NCBI RefSeq assembly: GCF_001758225.1
Contig: NZ_MAST01000012.1
Span: 186,001 to 250,000, forward strand
DNA length: 64,000 bases
DNA from: Humibacillus sp. DSM 29435
GTDB lineage: Bacteria; Actinomycetota; Actinomycetes; Actinomycetales; Dermatophilaceae
Direction: 5' to 3'
How positions within the stretch are numbered: the stretch's first letter is position 1; each line of letters begins with the position of its first letter. The notes beneath the pieces were generated by a model. The model was not told the DNA's origin and made no database searches. It saw only the letters and a list, made by a program, of their open reading frames with translations. This document shows, piece after piece, positions 13,430 to 22,552 of the stretch. Position numbers and translations under genes: made by a program.

Positions 13430-14227
13430 TCACAAGGTGAACGCGGAGTAGCCGACGGCGTCGGCCTCGAACGCCTCCCGCGCGGGTAGACCACCCACGA
13501 ACAGCGCCGTGGCCCAGATGTCCGCCCAGAGCAGGGTGGGCCCGGTCACGGTGACCGAGCCTGCTCTGTCGACCATCCACTCGCTGGCCGGGTCGTAGAG
13601 GTGCCTGCCCCGCGCGGCGGTGCCCGAGGTGGCCACGGCTCCCTCGGTCAGCGCGATGGCCCTGGCGACCCGGGTGCGGTCACCGGGGTCCTCCACCCCG
13701 ACCTGCCAGATGACCGACCCCGGTCCGTGCCGGGGTAGGTCAGGGTGGGCCCCGACCCTCAGGTCGCCCCCGGCGTTGATGCACCACGACACCCCCGGCA
13801 GATCGGAGAGCTGATCGGAGGCCAGGTCGACGGTCCACCCCTTGACCAGTCCGGTGGGGTCGAAGGCGAGATCACCGTCACCGGTCGGCAGCAGCGTCGT
13901 GAACGCGCCACCGGTGACACGTCGGGCGCGCTGACCGATGACCAATGCCTCCTCGACACGCGGACTGCAGGCCTCGAGGCCGACCTCCTCGCGTCGAAGA
14001 CGCATCAGCTGCGACTGCGGGCGGTAGGTGGAGAAGACCTCGTCCAGCTCGCGGAAGGTGTCGAAGGCCGCTTGTACTGCCCGGGCCGCACTCGGCAGCA
14101 GCGCTCCGTCGCCGCGCAGATGGATGCTGACCGGCGTGCCCATGTGTGGCTCCACCCAGGCACGGTGGGCGGATGCCGCTCCGTTCGATGGGATCGGAGC
14201 GGTGGCTGGTGCTGCTGACAGGGTCAT
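13430..14227 (-). CDS. apbE: FAD:protein FMN transferase (ApbE family)
   Basis: ApbE cuts FAD and attaches FMN through a phosphoester bond to a Thr/Ser in target proteins outside the cytoplasm. The 265-residue protein shows VEPHMGTPVSI near the start, FDPTGLVKGWTVD, NAGGDLRVG, ATSGTAARGRHLYDP and the LWADIWATALFVGG metal/FAD-binding segment of the family. No signal peptide or lipobox is obvious, so it may act from the cytoplasmic side or be exported in an unusual way. It is the third gene of an operon with an FMN-binding protein (9-base gap), which is its likely substrate, and a ferric-reductase-like protein. Confidence 0.93.
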   Translation of the reverse strand: MTLSAAPATAPIPSNGAASAHRAWVEPHMGTPVSIHLRGDGALLPSAARAVQAAFDTFRELDEVFSTYRPQSQLMRLRREEVGLEACSPRVEEALVIGQRARRVTGGAFTTLLPTGDGDLAFDPTGLVKGWTVDLASDQLSDLPGVSWCINAGGDLRVGAHPDLPRHGPGSVIWQVGVEDPGDRTRVARAIALTEGAVATSGTAARGRHLYDPASEWMVDRAGSVTVTGPTLLWADIWATALFVGGLPAREAFEADAVGYSAFTL

Positions 14228-14236
14228 CAGGGCTCC

Positions 14237-14683
14237 TCAGAGGTGGGCTTGGTCGAGGGCGGACTGGAGCGACTGCGTGTAGCCCTCCCAGGTGACCGTG
14301 GCGCCGGAGACGACGTCGATCTGGGATGACTGCACATCGACAACCTCCCCGTTGTAGACGGGAACGGCCTGGGAGTTGATCTGCTGGTCGTGACGGTCCT
14401 CCATCGGCACCTGCAGGGCCTGCGCCGCCGTGACCTTGCCGCCCGCTACGGTGACCTGCACCTGTACGGGCCCGTACCGGGTATCCACGGCGTCACCGGT
14501 GAAGGTCTGCGCCGAGGTGGCGGTGCCGGCGGCGGCTGGCTTCTCGGTCGGGGGGGTGGCGATCTGGGCGGTGGCGGCCGCCGGCGGCGCCCCGACGACG
14601 GTGGAGCTGGTCGAGGTGCGGTAGCTGAAGAGCAGCACGAGCACCGTCAGGGTGCTCATGGCCCAGAGGACGATGCGTCGCAT
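14237..14683 (-). CDS. Exported FMN-binding domain protein (flavinylation target)
   Basis: The 148-residue protein has an N-terminal membrane anchor or signal (residues 4-20), a Pro/Ala/Thr linker, and a C-terminal FMN_bind domain. The domain contains the flavinylation motif DVVSGATVTW, in which Thr129 is the expected attachment site for FMN. Such domains carry electrons on the outer face of the membrane. It lies between the ferric-reductase-like gene (27-base gap) and apbE (9-base gap). The context fits an electron relay from the reductase to an extracellular acceptor. Confidence 0.9.
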   Translation of the reverse strand: MRRIVLWAMSTLTVLVLLFSYRTSTSSTVVGAPPAAATAQIATPPTEKPAAAGTATSAQTFTGDAVDTRYGPVQVQVTVAGGKVTAAQALQVPMEDRHDQQINSQAVPVYNGEVVDVQSSQIDVVSGATVTWEGYTQSLQSALDQAHL

Positions 14684-14710
14684 GATGTCTCTTTCGTCGG
14701 ACGTGCGTGG

Positions 14711-16114
14711 TCAGTAGCCGAAGCGTTCGTGGTGGATCGACTCCTGGGCGACGCCGGCGCGGCGTGCAGCGGCGATCACGGCGTCCATCCAGGCCAGTGC
14801 CCCGCAGACGTAGACGTCGCGTTCGGCGATGTCGGGCACGATCCGGGTCAGCGCCTCGGCGTCGTCGACGTGGCTCGCCTCGACCGGCAGCCAGCTGTCG
14901 CGAGCGCTCTGGCGGTGACCGACGACCGCGGTCACCCTGGCGCCCTTCGTGGCGGCCAGGGACACGAGCTCCTCGCTCAGCACGAGGTCGTCCCGCCTGC
15001 CGATCCGGTAGATGACCACGGTGGCGTCGGGGCCGGGGGGAAGCTCCTCCAGCAGCGAGCGCAACGGGGTGATCCCGATCCCGGCCCCGATCAGCACCGA
15101 CTTCTCCCGGGTGCGTACCCCGGCGTGCAGCCGCCCGTACGGGCCCTCGACCAGCACGCGGGTGCCGGGCCGTAGCCCGGCCAGTCGTCCACTCGAGCCA
15201 CCGACGTTCTCGACGGTCAGGCGCAGCGAGCGGCCGTCGGGGGCCGCCGACAGCGAGTACGGGTTGGCCCGGGTCCAGCCCGGCCCGTCGAGGAAGCGCC
15301 ACTGGAAGAACTGCCCGGCGCGAACCGGCATCCGGTGCAGGTTCCGGCCGGTCAGCACCACGGAGGTGACCGTCGGCGACTCGGCCACGACGTGGTCAAC
15401 GACGAGGCGGTGCCGCAGCGAGCGCGCGAGCGGCACGACCACGCGGAAGGTGAGCACCGAGACGAGCGGGGCGACGTAGAGGCCCCACCAGAACACGGTG
15501 GATGCCGTGCTGGCGCGGAAGTCCTGACCGCTCCACAGCTGGTGCGGCAGCGCCAGCCCGGCCCCGAGGTAGGCGTAGAGGTGCAGCAGGTGCCACGACT
15601 CGTAGCGCAGCCGCCGCCGGGCCCTTTTGATCGAGGTCACCACGACCATGACCAACGCGAGGGCACCCGCGAGAGCGAGCAGCATCCCGGGCGAGTGCGC
15701 CACCTCGTCGAGGAACGTGCCGACCACCCCGGCACCGGTGCCGACGCTGTAGCCCACGATGACCAAGCCGATGTGGGCGAGCATCAGGGTGAAGGAGGTG
15801 AACCCGACCAGACGGTGCACCCGGGCGAGCTCGTCCTGACCCCAGGCCTGCTCGACGATCGGGATACGCGCCATCAGCAGCAACTGCAGCAGCATGAGCG
15901 CCGAGGCGAGCAACCCGGCCAGCCGCCCGACGTTCGTCAGGCCGTCACCCGCCGACCCGAACGCGCTCAGGCCACCACCGGCGACCCACAGCGCCACCAC
16001 GAACAGCACCACGGCCCAGGCGAAAGCAGCCGTGACATCACGCCACCAGCGCGACGACGACGCCACCGCGACCGAGGACACCGTGCGGGGCTCCGCCACG
16101 GTGACTGCACTCAT
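14711..16114 (-). CDS. Ferric-reductase-like transmembrane flavocytochrome
   Basis: The 467-residue protein has an N-terminal membrane part with about six spans. Its histidines could bind heme b (ELARVHRL ... LMLAHIG, and WHLLHLYAYLGAGLALPHQLW). The C-terminal ferredoxin-reductase part has ANPYSLSAAP for FAD and VLIGAGIGITPLRSLL for NAD(P)H, ending in FGY. It should pass electrons from NAD(P)H across the membrane. The ATG at 16114 is chosen as the first start before the conserved region; no strong ribosome binding site is seen. It heads an operon with the FMN-binding protein and apbE, so it is the likely electron source for that flavoprotein. Confidence 0.88.
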   Translation of the reverse strand: MSAVTVAEPRTVSSVAVASSSRWWRDVTAAFAWAVVLFVVALWVAGGGLSAFGSAGDGLTNVGRLAGLLASALMLLQLLLMARIPIVEQAWGQDELARVHRLVGFTSFTLMLAHIGLVIVGYSVGTGAGVVGTFLDEVAHSPGMLLALAGALALVMVVVTSIKRARRRLRYESWHLLHLYAYLGAGLALPHQLWSGQDFRASTASTVFWWGLYVAPLVSVLTFRVVVPLARSLRHRLVVDHVVAESPTVTSVVLTGRNLHRMPVRAGQFFQWRFLDGPGWTRANPYSLSAAPDGRSLRLTVENVGGSSGRLAGLRPGTRVLVEGPYGRLHAGVRTREKSVLIGAGIGITPLRSLLEELPPGPDATVVIYRIGRRDDLVLSEELVSLAATKGARVTAVVGHRQSARDSWLPVEASHVDDAEALTRIVPDIAERDVYVCGALAWMDAVIAAARRAGVAQESIHHERFGY

Positions 16115-16185
16115 GGGAAGAAGACTCCCGCCCGCTCCTGTGGGTCTGCTGTCACGGGGCGAGCCTGAGCATGTGACGGCTCCCC

Positions 16186-16191
16186 TACGCT
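16186..16191 (+). promoter_or_regulatory. -10 element (TACGCT) of a probable leaderless GH13 mRNA
   Basis: TACGCT fits TANNNT and lies 7 bases before the ATG at 16199, with no ribosome binding site between. Transcription would start at or next to the start codon. Confidence 0.6.
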
Positions 16192-16198
16192 GGTCGGC

Positions 16199-17482
16199 AT
16201 GGCTGACTGGGCGGAACACGTCATCTGGTGGCACGTCTACCCGCTGGGGGCCCTCGGGGCCGACACCACCGGAGGTGACCGGTCGCCCGAGCCACGGCTG
16301 CGACGTCTCGTGCCGTGGCTAGACCACCTCATCGAGCTCGGGGCCAACGGCCTCGCACTCGGGCCCGTGTTCACGTCGAGCACGCACGGCTACGACACGA
16401 TCGACTACCTCGCCGTCGACCCGCGGCTCGGCACCACCGACGACCTCGTGCACCTCGTCGACGAAGCCCACCGCAGGGGCATCAAGGTGATGCTCGACGG
16501 CGTCTTCAACCACGTGGGCCCGCAGTTCCCCGCCCTGGTCGCGGCGCAGCGCAGCCCTGACCTGCCCGAAGCCGCGCTCTTCCGACACGACGCCGACGGC
16601 TCGTTGGCCACCTTCGAGGGCCACGGCGGTTTGATCGCCCTCGACCACGACAGTCCCCTGACGGTCGACCTGGTCGCCGAGGTGATGACCCACTGGCTCG
16701 ACCTGGGCATCGACGCCTGGCGCCTCGACGCCGCGTACTCGGTGCCCACGCCGTTCTGGGCGAGCGTGCTGCCTCGGGTTCGTGAGCGGCATCGCGACGT
16801 CTACGTGGTCGGTGAGGTGCTGCACGGCGACTACACCGCCATCGTGGCGGAGGGCACCCTCGACAGCGTGACCCAGTACGAGCTGTGGCAGGCGATCTGG
16901 CACGGCCTCCAGTCGGTGAACTTCCACGAGCTCGCTTGGGCCCTGACGCGCCACAACACCTTTCTCGAGTCGTTCGTGCCCTACACGTTCGTCGGAAACC
17001 ACGACGTGACCCGCATCGCCAGCCAGGTCGACGACGAGCGACACCACGCTCACGCGACCGTGCTGCTCCTGCTGCTCGGCGGCACCCCGGCGGTCTACTA
17101 CGGCGACGAGGTGGGCCTGACGGGTGTCAAGGAGGAAAGGTTCGGCGGCGACGACGCCATCCGGCCGGCCCTGCCCGACGACCCCGCAGAGCTGACCCGC
17201 GCGAACCCCGCCGTGTTCGCCCTGCACCAGCAGCTCATCGGCCTGCGGCGTCGACTGCCGTGGCTGCACCGGGCCACGAGCACCACGACGACGATCGACA
17301 ACCGCCATCTCGTGCTCGAGGTGAGCAGCGGCGACGACCGGGTGGTCATCGCCCTCAACATCGGCGACGAGACGCTGGTCGTCGACGGTGAGTGGGAGGT
17401 GCTCGAGGCGGCGGATGCCGGCCCCGACGACCACGCGGTGCGCGTCGGCCCGCACGGCTGGGCGGTGCTGGCGAGGGCGTGA
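16199..17482 (+). CDS. GH13 (alpha-amylase family) glycoside hydrolase
   Basis: The 427-residue protein has the four conserved GH13 regions. These are DGVFNHVG (residues 100-107), GIDAWRLDAAY with the nucleophile Asp177, VYVVGEVLHG with the acid/base Glu206, and FVGNHDVTRI with Asp269. All three catalytic acids are present. There is no signal peptide, so it acts on an intracellular glucan or oligosaccharide such as maltodextrin, trehalose or a related product. It is shorter than classical amylases. No other sugar genes are next to it, so the substrate stays open. The promoter appears leaderless (TACGCT 7 bases before ATG). Confidence 0.9.
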   Translation: MADWAEHVIWWHVYPLGALGADTTGGDRSPEPRLRRLVPWLDHLIELGANGLALGPVFTSSTHGYDTIDYLAVDPRLGTTDDLVHLVDEAHRRGIKVMLDGVFNHVGPQFPALVAAQRSPDLPEAALFRHDADGSLATFEGHGGLIALDHDSPLTVDLVAEVMTHWLDLGIDAWRLDAAYSVPTPFWASVLPRVRERHRDVYVVGEVLHGDYTAIVAEGTLDSVTQYELWQAIWHGLQSVNFHELAWALTRHNTFLESFVPYTFVGNHDVTRIASQVDDERHHAHATVLLLLLGGTPAVYYGDEVGLTGVKEERFGGDDAIRPALPDDPAELTRANPAVFALHQQLIGLRRRLPWLHRATSTTTTIDNRHLVLEVSSGDDRVVIALNIGDETLVVDGEWEVLEAADAGPDDHAVRVGPHGWAVLARA

Positions 17483-17487
17483 CGGGC

Positions 17488-17523
17488 TCAGGCCCTGACG
17501 TTCAGGCCCTGACGATCAGGCCC
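17488..17523. repeat. 14-base tandem repeat spanning the TSUP stop codon
   Basis: Two full copies and one partial copy of tcaggccctgacgN run through the short spacer between the convergent GH13 and TSUP genes. The last copy holds the TSUP stop codon (tca = TGA on minus). The segment with the last codons plus stop is thus present three times. Confidence 0.85.
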
Positions 17524-18298
17524 AGAGGCCGAGCAAGCTGCCGCCGATCTTGATGATGAACGCGCTGACGATGACCACGAAGACGACCCGCACGAAGCCG
17601 CTGCCCCGGGCCACTGCCGTGCGGGCCCCGACGTAGCCCCCGACGAGGTTCGCGGCCGCGACCACCAGCCCGACCTTGACGATCACCAGCCCCATCGGCG
17701 CGAACACCGTGAGCGCACCGAGGTTGGTGGCGAAGTTGGCGATCTTGGCCTGGGCGCTGGCCTGGAGGAAGTTGTAGCCCAGCAGGCCCACGAGGGTGAA
17801 GACGAGAAAGCTGCCGGTGCCCGGGCCGAGAGCACCGTCGTAGGCCCCGATGACGAAGCCGGTCGCCATGGCCAGCACCGTGTGCCGGGCCCCGTGGAAG
17901 CGCCGGATCGACTCCTTGCCCAGGTCGGGCTTGAAGAGCGTGTAGGCGCCGACGAGCACGAGCAGCACGAGGATGATCGGGTTGAAGGCCGCCTTGGGGA
18001 TGTGCAGACCGATGAGCGCGCCGCCGATCGCGCCGACGTAGGCCACCGCCGCCATCGGCAGGGCGGTGCGCAGGTCGGGCCGCACCCGTCGGTAGAAGGT
18101 GATCGAGCTGGTCGCGGTGCCGAAGATCCCGCCGAACTTGTTCGTGGCGAGCAGCTGCGCCGGACTCGCCCCGGGCAGGCCGACGAGCAGGGCGGGCAGC
18201 AGCACCAGCCCACCACCGCCCACCACTGCGTCGATCCAACCGGCGGCGAAGGCGGCCAGGGTCAGGAACACGACCGTGCTGAGCGTCGGGTCGCTCAC
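17516..18298 (-). CDS. TSUP-family permease (sulfite exporter TauE/SafE type)
   Basis: The 260-residue protein has about eight membrane spans. It carries the TSUP signatures GWIDAVVGGGGLVLLPALL near the N-terminus, and GAYDGALGPGTGSFLVF and QASAQAKIANFATNLGAL in the second half. The family moves sulfur-containing or small organic anions across the membrane; the substrate here is unknown. The start is GTG at 18298, which overlaps the HAD gene stop by 4 bases (GTGA), so it is translated with the HAD-proS operon. Its 3' end abuts a tandem repeat. Confidence 0.9.
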   Translation of the reverse strand: MSDPTLSTVVFLTLAAFAAGWIDAVVGGGGLVLLPALLVGLPGASPAQLLATNKFGGIFGTATSSITFYRRVRPDLRTALPMAAVAYVGAIGGALIGLHIPKAAFNPIILVLLVLVGAYTLFKPDLGKESIRRFHGARHTVLAMATGFVIGAYDGALGPGTGSFLVFTLVGLLGYNFLQASAQAKIANFATNLGALTVFAPMGLVIVKVGLVVAAANLVGGYVGARTAVARGSGFVRVVFVVIVSAFIIKIGGSLLGLWA

Positions 18299-19053
18299 TC
18301 CGTCTCACTGTTCCAGCGGCGGACGATGTCGGCGACATCGAGCAGCTGGTGCGCCACCGCGTCGGGGGTCACCTCGACGGCGACGCGCTGGTTCGCGGGA
18401 ATGTCGGAGTGCGGCACGAGGATCGCCCGAAGGCCGGCCTGCTGGGGGCCGTAGACGTCCTCGAAGAGGCGGTCGCCGACGTAGACGCAGCGCTCGGGAG
18501 CGACGCCGACCGCCTCGCAGGCCAGCAGGAAGGCCTCACGGTGTGGCTTCACGACGTGGATCTCGGAGGAGTAAACGTCGCCGTCGAGCAGGTCGAGCAC
18601 ACCGTCACGCTCGAACACCTCCCGGTGGTAGGCCCGGGTCCAGATCGTGTTCGACAGCACTCCGACCCGAACCCCGTTCTCGTGCAACGCCTCCCACAGC
18701 GGACGCACCTGCGGATCGGTGTGCGTGTGGGGCTCCCAGAAGCGCTGGTACGCCGCTAGGGCCAGGTGGTGGCGATCGTGGGCGGGGTCGATGCCGGCCT
18801 CGTCGAGGATGGCCGCCAGCGATGCGCTCTGGTGCCCTTGACGCCCACGGCTCCAGGCGTGTTCCTCGACCTGGGCCAGCCGCAACGCCAGTGAGTCGGC
18901 CTCGGCCAGGTCGGCCAGCGGCATCCGTGGGTCGTCGAGGGGAAGACCGTGCACCTCGCGGGCGAAGACCCGCCACTGCTGCGGCAGGTCGACCTCGTGC
19001 CAGGGCGTCAGCGTGCCACCCCAGTCGAAGATGACCGCCTCGACCGAGCCCAT
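18295..19053 (-). CDS. HAD-superfamily hydrolase
   Basis: The 252-residue protein has HAD motif I as FDWGGTLT (Asp10, with Gly12 at the place of the second Asp), motif II as GVLSNT, motif III Lys in VVKPHREAF, and motif IV as YVGDRLFEDV. The cap lies between motif I and II. Many active HAD phosphatases have DxG instead of DxD, so this is not taken as a broken site. The substrate is unknown. Its ATG shares one base with the proS stop (TGATG), and its stop overlaps the TSUP start. Confidence 0.88.
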   Translation of the reverse strand: MGSVEAVIFDWGGTLTPWHEVDLPQQWRVFAREVHGLPLDDPRMPLADLAEADSLALRLAQVEEHAWSRGRQGHQSASLAAILDEAGIDPAHDRHHLALAAYQRFWEPHTHTDPQVRPLWEALHENGVRVGVLSNTIWTRAYHREVFERDGVLDLLDGDVYSSEIHVVKPHREAFLLACEAVGVAPERCVYVGDRLFEDVYGPQQAGLRAILVPHSDIPANQRVAVEVTPDAVAHQLLDVADIVRRWNSETE

Positions 19054-20819
19054 CAGCCGCCCCGTACCTCGCGCACCACTTCCGCCACAACCTCCTCGAG
19101 GGCGACCTCGCGGCGCTCGTTGCTGCGTCGGTCCTTGATCTCGACCTTGCCCTCGGCCAGGCCCCGGCCGACGACGACGATGGTGGGCACCCCGACCAGC
19201 TCGGAGTCCTTGAACTTCACCCCGGGGCTGACGCCCTTGCGGTCATCGACGAGCACGCGCAGGCCCTGCGCCTCGAGGTCGCGGGAGATCTCCTCGGCCG
19301 CGACGAACACCTGGTCGTCCTTGCCGGCCGCCACGATGTGCACGTCAACCGGGCTGAGCTCGCGCGGCCAGATGATGCCCGACGCGTCGTGGTTGCCTTC
19401 GACAACAGCGGCGACGGCCCGGCTCACCCCGACGCCGTAGGAGCCCATGACGACCGTGACGAGCTTGCCGTTCTGGTCGAGCACCTTCAGACCGAGAGCC
19501 TCGGCGTACTTGGTGCCGAGCTGGAAGACGTGGCCCATCTCGATTCCGCGAGCCGTCTCGAGCGCGTGCTGACAGTCGGGGCACGCGTCGCCGACCCGCA
19601 CCTCGGCCGCCTCGATGGTGCCGTCGGCGGTGAAGTCCCGGCCGGCCACGAGGTCGATCACGTGCCGGCCGGCCACGTTCGCCCCAGTCACCCAGCGGGT
19701 GCCGTCGGCCACCCGCGGGTCGAGCAGGTAGCGGATGCCGCTCGTGCCCTCGGTGCCCAGCGCACCGGGCCCGATGTAACCCTTGACCAGAGCGGTGTTC
19801 TGGCTGAAGGCGAGCTCGTCGAAGGCCACGACCTCGGCCGGCTCCACCTGAGCGCCCAGCCGCTTCTCGTCGACCTCGCGGTCACCGGGTACGCCGATCG
19901 CGAGCGGCTCTCGGGTGCCGTCGGGGTGCTCGAGCATGACGACGACGTTCTTGAGGGTGTCGCCGGCCGCCCAGGGGCGGTCGTCGCGCGGAAAGCGCTC
20001 GTTGAGGTGGTCGACGAGGGTGCCGATGGTCGGCGTGGCCGGGGTGTCCTCGACGTGCGCGGCGGGCAGACCGTCGTAGGGCACGGCATCCGGCACCGGC
20101 ACCCGCACGGCCTCGACGTTGGCCGCGTACCCACAGCTCGTGCACCGCACGTAGGTGTCCTCGCCGACCTCAGCGGTGGCCAGGAACTCCTCGCTCTTGC
20201 TACCCCCCATGGCCCCGGCCATGGCCTGGACGATGACGTAGTGGAAGCCGAGGCGGTCGAAGATGCGCACGTAGGCCTCACGGTGGCGCTGGTAGCTCTG
20301 GTCGAGCCCGGCCTCGTCGATGTCGAAGGAGTAGCTGTCCTTCATCACGAACTCGCGCCCGCGCAGCACACCTGCCCGGGGCCTGGCCTCGTCGCGGTAC
20401 TTGATCTGAATCTGGTACAGCGCCAGCGGGAGGTCCTTGTAGCTGCTGTACATGTCCTTGACCGTGAGGGTGAACAGCTCCTCGTGGGTGGGGCCGAGCA
20501 GGTGCCCGGCGCCCTTGCGGTCGGTCAGCCGGAAGATGTTGTCGCCGTACTCCGCGTAGCGGCCGCTCGCCTCGAAGGGCTCCTTCGGCAGCAGGGCCGG
20601 GAAGAGCAGCTCCTGCGCGCCGATCGCGTCCATCTCCTCGCGCACGATCCGCTCGACGTTGCGCAGCACCCGCAAGCCCAGGGGCAGCCAGGTGTAGACG
20701 CCCGGGCTGACCCGGCGCACGTACCCGGCCCGCACCAGCAGGCGATGGCTCGGCACCTCCGCGTCGACCGGGTCCTCGCGCAGGGTTCGCAGGAACAGGG
20801 ACGACATGTGCAGGGCCAC
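19053..20819 (-). CDS. proS: Prolyl-tRNA synthetase (bacterial type with editing insertion)
   Basis: ProRS charges tRNA-Pro. The 588-residue protein starts [25 protein letters not shown] and has the class II motifs, with [26 protein letters not shown] as motif 2. An editing (INS) domain lies at about residues 220-400, and an anticodon-binding domain at the end. I chose the GTG at 20819 because GAAGGAG lies 7 bases upstream and mycobacterial homologues carry a similar short extension before MSxLFLRTL; the ATG at 20807 is the alternative. It follows the DUF4184 gene by 22 bases and leads into the HAD and TSUP genes by overlaps. Confidence 0.97.
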   Translation of the reverse strand: MALHMSSLFLRTLREDPVDAEVPSHRLLVRAGYVRRVSPGVYTWLPLGLRVLRNVERIVREEMDAIGAQELLFPALLPKEPFEASGRYAEYGDNIFRLTDRKGAGHLLGPTHEELFTLTVKDMYSSYKDLPLALYQIQIKYRDEARPRAGVLRGREFVMKDSYSFDIDEAGLDQSYQRHREAYVRIFDRLGFHYVIVQAMAGAMGGSKSEEFLATAEVGEDTYVRCTSCGYAANVEAVRVPVPDAVPYDGLPAAHVEDTPATPTIGTLVDHLNERFPRDDRPWAAGDTLKNVVVMLEHPDGTREPLAIGVPGDREVDEKRLGAQVEPAEVVAFDELAFSQNTALVKGYIGPGALGTEGTSGIRYLLDPRVADGTRWVTGANVAGRHVIDLVAGRDFTADGTIEAAEVRVGDACPDCQHALETARGIEMGHVFQLGTKYAEALGLKVLDQNGKLVTVVMGSYGVGVSRAVAAVVEGNHDASGIIWPRELSPVDVHIVAAGKDDQVFVAAEEISRDLEAQGLRVLVDDRKGVSPGVKFKDSELVGVPTIVVVGRGLAEGKVEIKDRRSNERREVALEEVVAEVVREVRGG

Positions 20820-20841
20820 AGGGGCACTCCTTCGCGGACGG

Positions 20842-21606
20842 TCAGACGGTGGTGCGGGAACCCCGGAAGGATATCGGGCGCAGGTGCCACCAGGCGACGC
20901 CTGCCACCAGACCGACCGACCCACCGAGTACCGCTCCTCGCAGCAGCACTCGTAGCGCCGTCACCCACCACACGTGCGCCCGAAGGTGCAGCAGCACCAC
21001 GGCGACCACCACACCGGCCACCGCCGTGCCGACCAGCACCAGCCACCGGACGGCGCGCTGACCCGTCGAGCCGGGGGGGCGAGGCACCGGCGAAGCCCGC
21101 CGCCAGGCCGACCACCACCACACGAGAATCGTGGCCAGACCGATGACACCCGAGCCCACCTGCAGCCATTGGTAGCCGGGCCAGGGGCCCCAGTCGCGCT
21201 CGAGGGTCGGCAACCAGGCTGCCGTGCGCCCCTCCTCGTGCGTGAAGGAGTCCCAGAGCACGTGGGTGGCGCCGCCGAGCAGCAGCGCCACGACGACCCG
21301 AGCCCGGACCCACCGGCCGCGGCCGCCCTCTCCGCTGCGTAACGGGACGCGCTCCCGCAGAACGCGCGGCAGCAGGTCGATGGCGGGCTCTCGGAGCCAA
21401 CGCCACCAGGCGAGCAGGGCCACCAGCCCGACGGCGAGGTCGACGGTGACCACCCCGCGGGCCGAGTGGGTCAGGTCGTAGGAGAAGACCCGCGGAAGAA
21501 AGACCGCCACATCGGGCACCATCGAGCCGATAGCCAGCGCACCGACGGGCAGGCCGAGGCGGCGAAGCGGGATCGCCACGACGGCATGGGCGGGGGTGAT
21601 CGGCAC
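20842..21606 (-). CDS. DUF4184-family membrane protein
   Basis: The 254-residue protein begins [33 protein letters not shown], the hallmark N-terminus of DUF4184. About five or six membrane spans and the [14 protein letters not shown] segment with conserved His/Asp follow. The family resembles membrane metal-dependent hydrolases, but no activity is known to me. The GTG at 21606 is chosen since the conserved N-terminus starts there and TACGAT (-10) lies 6 bases upstream at 21613-21618. It runs into proS with a 22-base gap and is divergent from the GNAT gene. Confidence 0.82.
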   Translation of the reverse strand: MPITPAHAVVAIPLRRLGLPVGALAIGSMVPDVAVFLPRVFSYDLTHSARGVVTVDLAVGLVALLAWWRWLREPAIDLLPRVLRERVPLRSGEGGRGRWVRARVVVALLLGGATHVLWDSFTHEEGRTAAWLPTLERDWGPWPGYQWLQVGSGVIGLATILVWWWSAWRRASPVPRPPGSTGQRAVRWLVLVGTAVAGVVVAVVLLHLRAHVWWVTALRVLLRGAVLGGSVGLVAGVAWWHLRPISFRGSRTTV

Positions 21607-21673
21607 CGTTCGATCGTAGGTGGGCGACCATAATCGAGGTGTCGGAAACAGACCGTTGGGGCAGCATGGCGAG
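21607..21673. promoter_or_regulatory. Divergent promoter region of the DUF4184 and GNAT genes
   Basis: The minus-strand gene has TACGAT 6 bases before its GTG. The plus-strand gene has CAGCAT 6 bases before its ATG at 21674. Both would give leaderless transcripts. The region is only 67 bases, so the two promoters are close enough to influence each other. Confidence 0.45.
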
Positions 21674-22549
21674 ATGCCGCAGCGCCCACTCGTCTTCACC
21701 GCCACCTCTGACCCCCGCGAGGCCAAGGCCTGGTTCACCCCGCTGATCGAGCGGGAGCCACTGGCCCTGAGTGTCATCGCCAGCGTGTCCGACTCTCTCG
21801 TGGCCGACCCCGGGCGGTTCGCCGACCCCCGGTGGTGGGCGGGTCGGGAGGGCGGCGCACCGGGCGCTGATGGCGCGGTGGTGGCCGCCTTCATGCACAC
21901 TCCCCCGAATGCGCTGCACGTCGGCTGGGCCACCCCGGAGCAGGCCCGGCAGCTCGCTGGGCAGCTGGCACAGGAAACGTACGAGGCAGGCGGCGTGGGC
22001 GGCGACAAGCACACCGCGGCCGCCTTCGCGCAGGAGTGGGTCGCCACCCGCGGAGGTCAGGCGGTGACCCGGATGGAGCTCGGCGTCTTCGATCTTCCCG
22101 CAGCGGCGGAGATCCGCTTCGAGGTGCCCGGCCACGCCAGACCCGCGCAGGCCGGCGACCTCGACCTGGTCGACGGCTGGATGCGGTCGTTCCGGGACGA
22201 GGTCGAGCCCGACGGCGCGGGGCCCACGACCCGTCGTGGCCCGAGCCTCGCGCCTGCGGTTGATGACGGGCGCGTGCTGCTCTGGCAGACGAACGGTTGC
22301 GCGGTCTCGATGGCCTACGCGTCACCACCCAACGGCGGCGTGGTGCGCATCCAGGGGGTCTGGACCCCCCTGGAGCACCGCAGACACGGCTATGCCAGCG
22401 CCGTCGTGGCCTCTCTCAGCCAGTCGCAGGCGGCGGCCGGCCACCGGTGCCTGCTCTACACCGACCTGGCGAACCCGACCTCCAACGCGATCTACCAGGC
22501 GATCGGGTACCGCCGCATCGGCGACCACGTCACCATCGACTTCACGTGA
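21674..22549 (+). CDS. GNAT-family N-acetyltransferase
   Basis: The 291-residue protein has an N-terminal half without a recognised motif and a C-terminal GNAT domain of about residues 150-290. The acetyl-CoA loop is VWTPLEHRRHGYASAVVASL, and the SNAIYQAIGYRRIGD ending is typical. It probably acetylates a small molecule or protein; the acceptor is unknown. The ATG at 21674 fits the beginning of homologous sequence better than an upstream ATG at 21620, which overlaps the opposite promoter. Its stop lies 3 bases from the stop of the convergent DoxX gene. Confidence 0.82.
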   Translation: MPQRPLVFTATSDPREAKAWFTPLIEREPLALSVIASVSDSLVADPGRFADPRWWAGREGGAPGADGAVVAAFMHTPPNALHVGWATPEQARQLAGQLAQETYEAGGVGGDKHTAAAFAQEWVATRGGQAVTRMELGVFDLPAAAEIRFEVPGHARPAQAGDLDLVDGWMRSFRDEVEPDGAGPTTRRGPSLAPAVDDGRVLLWQTNGCAVSMAYASPPNGGVVRIQGVWTPLEHRRHGYASAVVASLSQSQAAAGHRCLLYTDLANPTSNAIYQAIGYRRIGDHVTIDFT

Positions 22550-22552
22550 CCG

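Noticed and set aside
18295-19053. Inactive HAD pseudo-enzyme because motif I is DWG
   Set aside because: DxG in motif I is usual in several active HAD groups, and all the other motifs are present.
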